A stretch of DNA of 64,000 nt from Acidilutibacter cellobiosedens (lineage in GTDB: Bacteria; Bacillota; Clostridia; Tissierellales; Acidilutibacteraceae). Shown piece after piece: positions 61,141-64,000 of the stretch. Under the pieces are notes generated by a model, which was not told the DNA's origin, made no database searches, and was given only the letters and a program-made list of their open reading frames with translations. Location of the stretch: NCBI RefSeq assembly GCF_004103715.1, contig NZ_CP035282.1, forward strand, positions 708,673 through 772,672. The letters run 5' to 3'. Made by a program: the position numbers and the translations under genes. Position 1 is the first letter of the stretch. Every line of letters starts with the position of its first letter.

Positions 61141-63804
61141 GTGAATAAGAAGGAGATGATATATAACAAAATTTTAGAAGTTGGGGCTGAAAGAGGCATT
61201 GATGCTAAAACACTATCATCTCTTGTTAATATGAGCAGGGCCAATGTCAGCCATGAGTTAAACAACTTGGTAAGAGAAGGGAAATTATATAAATCTTCAG
61301 GACGGCCTGTTTTGTTTTTTGCTTTAAACAACAAAGGTATAACTAAAAAGGAAAGCAAACTTGATCAATTAGCTAAGAACAATAAAAGTTTAAAAAAAGT
61401 TGTAGAGCAGATGAAGGCTGCAGTATTATATCCGCCTAAAGGATTGCCTTCGCTTCTTTTGGGGGATACGGGAACGGGGAAATCAATGTTTGCTTCGTTG
61501 ATGTACGAATATTCCAAAGAAATGGGAATGAGAGCCGAAAATTCACCATTCGTAGTTTTTAACTGTGCCGATTACAGTAATAATCCTAATTTACTTACTT
61601 CTCAACTTTTTGGTGTAAAAAAAGGAGCTTTTACCGGTGCCGAAACTGATAGGATCGGATTGATAGAAAAAGCCGACGGAGGGGTTCTTTTCTTAGATGA
61701 ACTTCACAGACTTCCTCCTGAGGGACAGGAAATACTTTTTACATTTTTGGACACGGGATATTTTAGGCGAATCGGAGATTCGGAGACGAGAAAGTCCGAT
61801 GTTCTTATAATTTCGGCTACTACGGAAAATCCTAATTCCACATTGTTAAGGACTTTTATAAGGAGAATTCCCATAATAATAAAAATTCCTTCTTTAAAAG
61901 AGAGGTCTTTGGAAGAAAGACTTTATTTGATTAAGAGCTTTTTTAAACAGGAAAGCTTAAGATTAAACAGAGAGATATATGTGTCGTTGAATACAATGAG
62001 AGCGTTTTTATCATATGATTGCCCCAATAATGTGGGACAGTTGAAAAGTGACGTTCAGCTTGTATGTGCCAAAGCATATTCGGAGTTTCTTACAAATATA
62101 AAGCCTGATGTGAGAATAAGAAGCGTCAATTTACCTCTATATATCAAAGAAGGACTTTATAAAGAGAAAGAACACAGAGCACTTTGGAATAAGTTGGTAG
62201 GCGAAGAAATAGAGTTTTTTAGGTTCTCTGGTTCTACAGATCATAATCGGGAACAATTCGGGAATGAGGATAACGGAGTATATGAGATTGTTGAGCAAAA
62301 ATTGGAGAGATTAAAATCTCAAGGGATATCGGATATAGCTATAGAAAACATTTTAGGTAAGGATATTTCATCATATTTTCAAAAGAACATCAACGGAGTT
62401 TCTGAAGAAATAAACAGAAAAAATTTGTTGAGTATCATAGGAGAAGATGATTTAAACTGCATTGACAAGGTTATTTATTATATGGCTACAGAGCTGGGAA
62501 GAAATTTCAGCAGCAATATGTATACATGTTTGGCTTTACATATAAATACTTTAATTAACAGGGTTTATAGTAATAAATCCATTACCAATCCCCAGCTAAA
62601 TAAAATAAAAGAATTGTATCCCAAAGAATTTGAAATAGCCTTGAAAGCCAAAAATATTATAGAAAATTACGTACATCATAAAATAGTCGAGGATGAAGCG
62701 GCATATTTAACTGTTTTTCTTCTTCCCGAAGATCGAATTAACAACGGAAATAATAAAGTTAAGGTTATACTTATTGCTCATGGTGATTCTACTGCTACAT
62801 CAATGGCTGATGTTGTAAATAAACTTTTAGAAGAGCCCTGCATTCATGCCATAAATGCACCTCTTGATTTAAGTCCTTTAAATGTTTTGGATGAATGCAG
62901 AAAATTCGTGTCGGAAAACAAGAATACAAAAGATTATATTTTACTTGTGGACATGGGTTCCCTTACTACTTTTGCAGATATTATAGAAAAAGAATTTGAT
63001 GTTTCCATGAAAGTCGTACCCCTTGTTTCGACTTTACATGCATTGGAGGCGGCCAGAAAGGCACTACTCGGTCTTTCCTTAAATGAAATTTATAAAGGGG
63101 TATTAGCTGTAAATTCGTATTTTGAAATGAATAGGCCATTAAAAGAACCTCAAAATAATAAACCAAGGGCGGTAATGATTACGTCATGCTTAAGCGGAGA
63201 AGGAGGAGCCGTAGCAATTAAGAGCTTTCTCAATAACAACCTTAAATATGACAAGGATATATTTGAGATAATTGTTCTTAACTGTTTGGATAAAAATTAT
63301 TTTAAACAGAAAATTAATGAAATACGCAAAGACAAAGAAATTTTATTTATTGTTTCCTCATTTCCTGTTGACGTGGATATTAAACAGTATAATATGTATG
63401 ATGTGATAAATATGAAAGTGATGGATGAGTTACAGGAAAGTATAAATATAAAAACTACATTAATAAAGATGCCGATAATTCTGAAAGAAAATATAGTAAA
63501 CCTTGACGGAGAGGAACTTTATAATGATATAGTTTATTTTTTAAGCAGAGTGGAAGATGAACTGTCGATTAAACTAAAAAGTGAAAAGACTATCGGAGTA
63601 ATTCTGCATATTGCCTTTATGATAAGCAAGCTAAAAAGCGGAGAAATTCCTGTTGAATATCCTGATAAAGAGGAGTTTATAGCTGAGAACATATACTATT
63701 ATAATATTATTAAAGAATGTTTTATATTTCTATGCAACAAATATTCCGTGGAAATATCGGACAATGAAATCTGTTATGTAATGAAATTCTTTTTATATGA
63801 GTAA
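61141..63804 (+). CDS. LevR-type sigma-54-dependent PTS regulator
   Basis: 887 residues. The N-terminal helix-turn-helix (DAKTLSSLVNMSRANVSHEL) is followed by an AAA+ domain with Walker A GDTGTGKS (from residue 108) and the sigma-54 contact loop GAFTGA (162-167). A PRD follows, then an EIIA-mannose-like domain with the phosphorylatable His in LIAHGDSTATS (near 547) and a final PRD. Such proteins activate PTS operons with sigma-54 promoters, controlled by PTS phosphorylation. GTG start after AAAGGAGG. Divergent from its likely target. Confidence 0.94.
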   Translation: MNKKEMIYNKILEVGAERGIDAKTLSSLVNMSRANVSHELNNLVREGKLYKSSGRPVLFFALNNKGITKKESKLDQLAKNNKSLKKVVEQMKAAVLYPPKGLPSLLLGDTGTGKSMFASLMYEYSKEMGMRAENSPFVVFNCADYSNNPNLLTSQLFGVKKGAFTGAETDRIGLIEKADGGVLFLDELHRLPPEGQEILFTFLDTGYFRRIGDSETRKSDVLIISATTENPNSTLLRTFIRRIPIIIKIPSLKERSLEERLYLIKSFFKQESLRLNREIYVSLNTMRAFLSYDCPNNVGQLKSDVQLVCAKAYSEFLTNIKPDVRIRSVNLPLYIKEGLYKEKEHRALWNKLVGEEIEFFRFSGSTDHNREQFGNEDNGVYEIVEQKLERLKSQGISDIAIENILGKDISSYFQKNINGVSEEINRKNLLSIIGEDDLNCIDKVIYYMATELGRNFSSNMYTCLALHINTLINRVYSNKSITNPQLNKIKELYPKEFEIALKAKNIIENYVHHKIVEDEAAYLTVFLLPEDRINNGNNKVKVILIAHGDSTATSMADVVNKLLEEPCIHAINAPLDLSPLNVLDECRKFVSENKNTKDYILLVDMGSLTTFADIIEKEFDVSMKVVPLVSTLHALEAARKALLGLSLNEIYKGVLAVNSYFEMNRPLKEPQNNKPRAVMITSCLSGEGGAVAIKSFLNNNLKYDKDIFEIIVLNCLDKNYFKQKINEIRKDKEILFIVSSFPVDVDIKQYNMYDVINMKVMDELQESINIKTTLIKMPIILKENIVNLDGEELYNDIVYFLSRVEDELSIKLKSEKTIGVILHIAFMISKLKSGEIPVEYPDKEEFIAENIYYYNIIKECFIFLCNKYSVEISDNEICYVMKFFLYE

Positions 63805-63849
63805 ATATAGAAGGTAGGAAAGCAAAAAAATATTGGAGGTGTTATATAA

Positions 63850-64000
63850 ATGAAGATGTTAATAAAAAATGTTAGTATAATTACTCCTTACGAAATAAAG
63901 AGGAATGGCAGTTTATCAATAGAGGATGGAATTATATCTAACATATTGGATGGAGATGCATCGGAGGAATATTATGATAAGATAATTGACGGAGAAAATG
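63850..64000 (+). CDS. N-acetylglucosamine-6-phosphate deacetylase-like protein (partial, N terminus)
   Basis: The first 50 residues, cut by the window edge. MLIKNVSIITPYEIKRNG and SLSIEDGIIS resemble the start of Firmicute NagA (LLIKD-x-AIVT...VIKNG...INDGKIS) and of amidohydrolases generally. It starts 45 bases after the regulator with GGAGGTG. NagA would remove the acetyl group from GlcNAc-6-phosphate released by the PTS operon's glycosidases. Another amidohydrolase remains possible. Confidence 0.55.
   Translation, partial: MKMLIKNVSIITPYEIKRNGSLSIEDGIISNILDGDASEEYYDKIIDGEN

Overview
The window is low-GC, AT-rich DNA with AGGAGG-type ribosome sites and frequent TTG/GTG starts. It carries a Gram-positive flagellar late-gene block and many PTS operons. 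Together these point to a motile, fermentative, anaerobic Clostridia or Tissierellia-like Firmicute. Genus cannot be read from the sequence. No rRNA, tRNA, CRISPR array or intact insertion sequence was recognised.

Region 1 (1-14.4 kb) is motility. After the tail of a mannose-6-phosphate isomerase-like gene come recD2, comFC, yvyF, flgM, flgN, two tandem flgK paralogues, flgL, fliW and csrA. Two flagellin genes follow, with a second, 56-residue CsrA paralogue encoded between them. A Maf-type flagellin glycosyltransferase and yjfB close the block. Both flagellin leaders hold a hairpin with GGA in the loop plus a GGA-containing Shine-Dalgarno, the layout of CsrA-controlled hag leaders. Sigma-28 (SigD) promoters (TAAA-N15/16-NCCGATAA type) precede flgM, flagellin 1 and maf1.

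Region 2 (14.4-20.4 kb) has a decayed peptide-ABC-transporter remnant. It is followed by a 1237-residue giant flagellin with its own sigma-28-like promoter: normal flagellin ends flank about eight degenerate repeats. A small membrane protein follows.

Region 3 (20.4-27 kb) is a DeoR regulator divergent from a glycyl-radical activase, a YbiW/PflF-type glycyl radical enzyme and a lactose/cellobiose-family PTS (IIA, IIB, IIC).

Region 4 (27-38.4 kb) returns to sigma-28 control. It contains a coiled-coil protein of 22-residue repeats, then an operon for flagellin glycosylation: an unknown protein, a second Maf, a PtmE-like nucleotidyltransferase, CMP-sugar synthetase, NeuC/LegG, NeuB/LegI, a divergent DegT-like aminotransferase, a GNAT with an apparent CTG start, a FemAB-like transferase and LegB. 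The likely product is a legionaminic-acid-like nonulosonate placed on flagellin by Maf.

Region 5 (38.4-54.1 kb) holds a membrane-anchored protein and a DUF3160 lipoprotein. A long catabolic cluster follows: a PRD/PTS-domain activator, class II aldolase, two zinc alcohol dehydrogenases, KDPG aldolase, galactitol-type PTS, SDR, hydroxypyruvate isomerase-like, tartronate-semialdehyde-reductase-like and phosphoglycerate-dehydrogenase-like enzymes. It looks like uptake and breakdown of a polyol or sugar acid.

Region 6 (54.1-64 kb) has a D-Ala-D-Ala-ligase-like ATP-grasp enzyme. A reverse-strand operon follows: lactose-type IIA, a stand-alone GrdB-like N-terminal domain, IIB, IIC, MupG-like glycosidase and GH1 6-phospho-beta-glucosidase. 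It is preceded by a -24/-12 sigma-54 promoter and repeated upstream half-sites, and faces a LevR-type sigma-54 activator followed by a nagA-like gene. The set suggests use of amino-sugar or cell-wall disaccharides.
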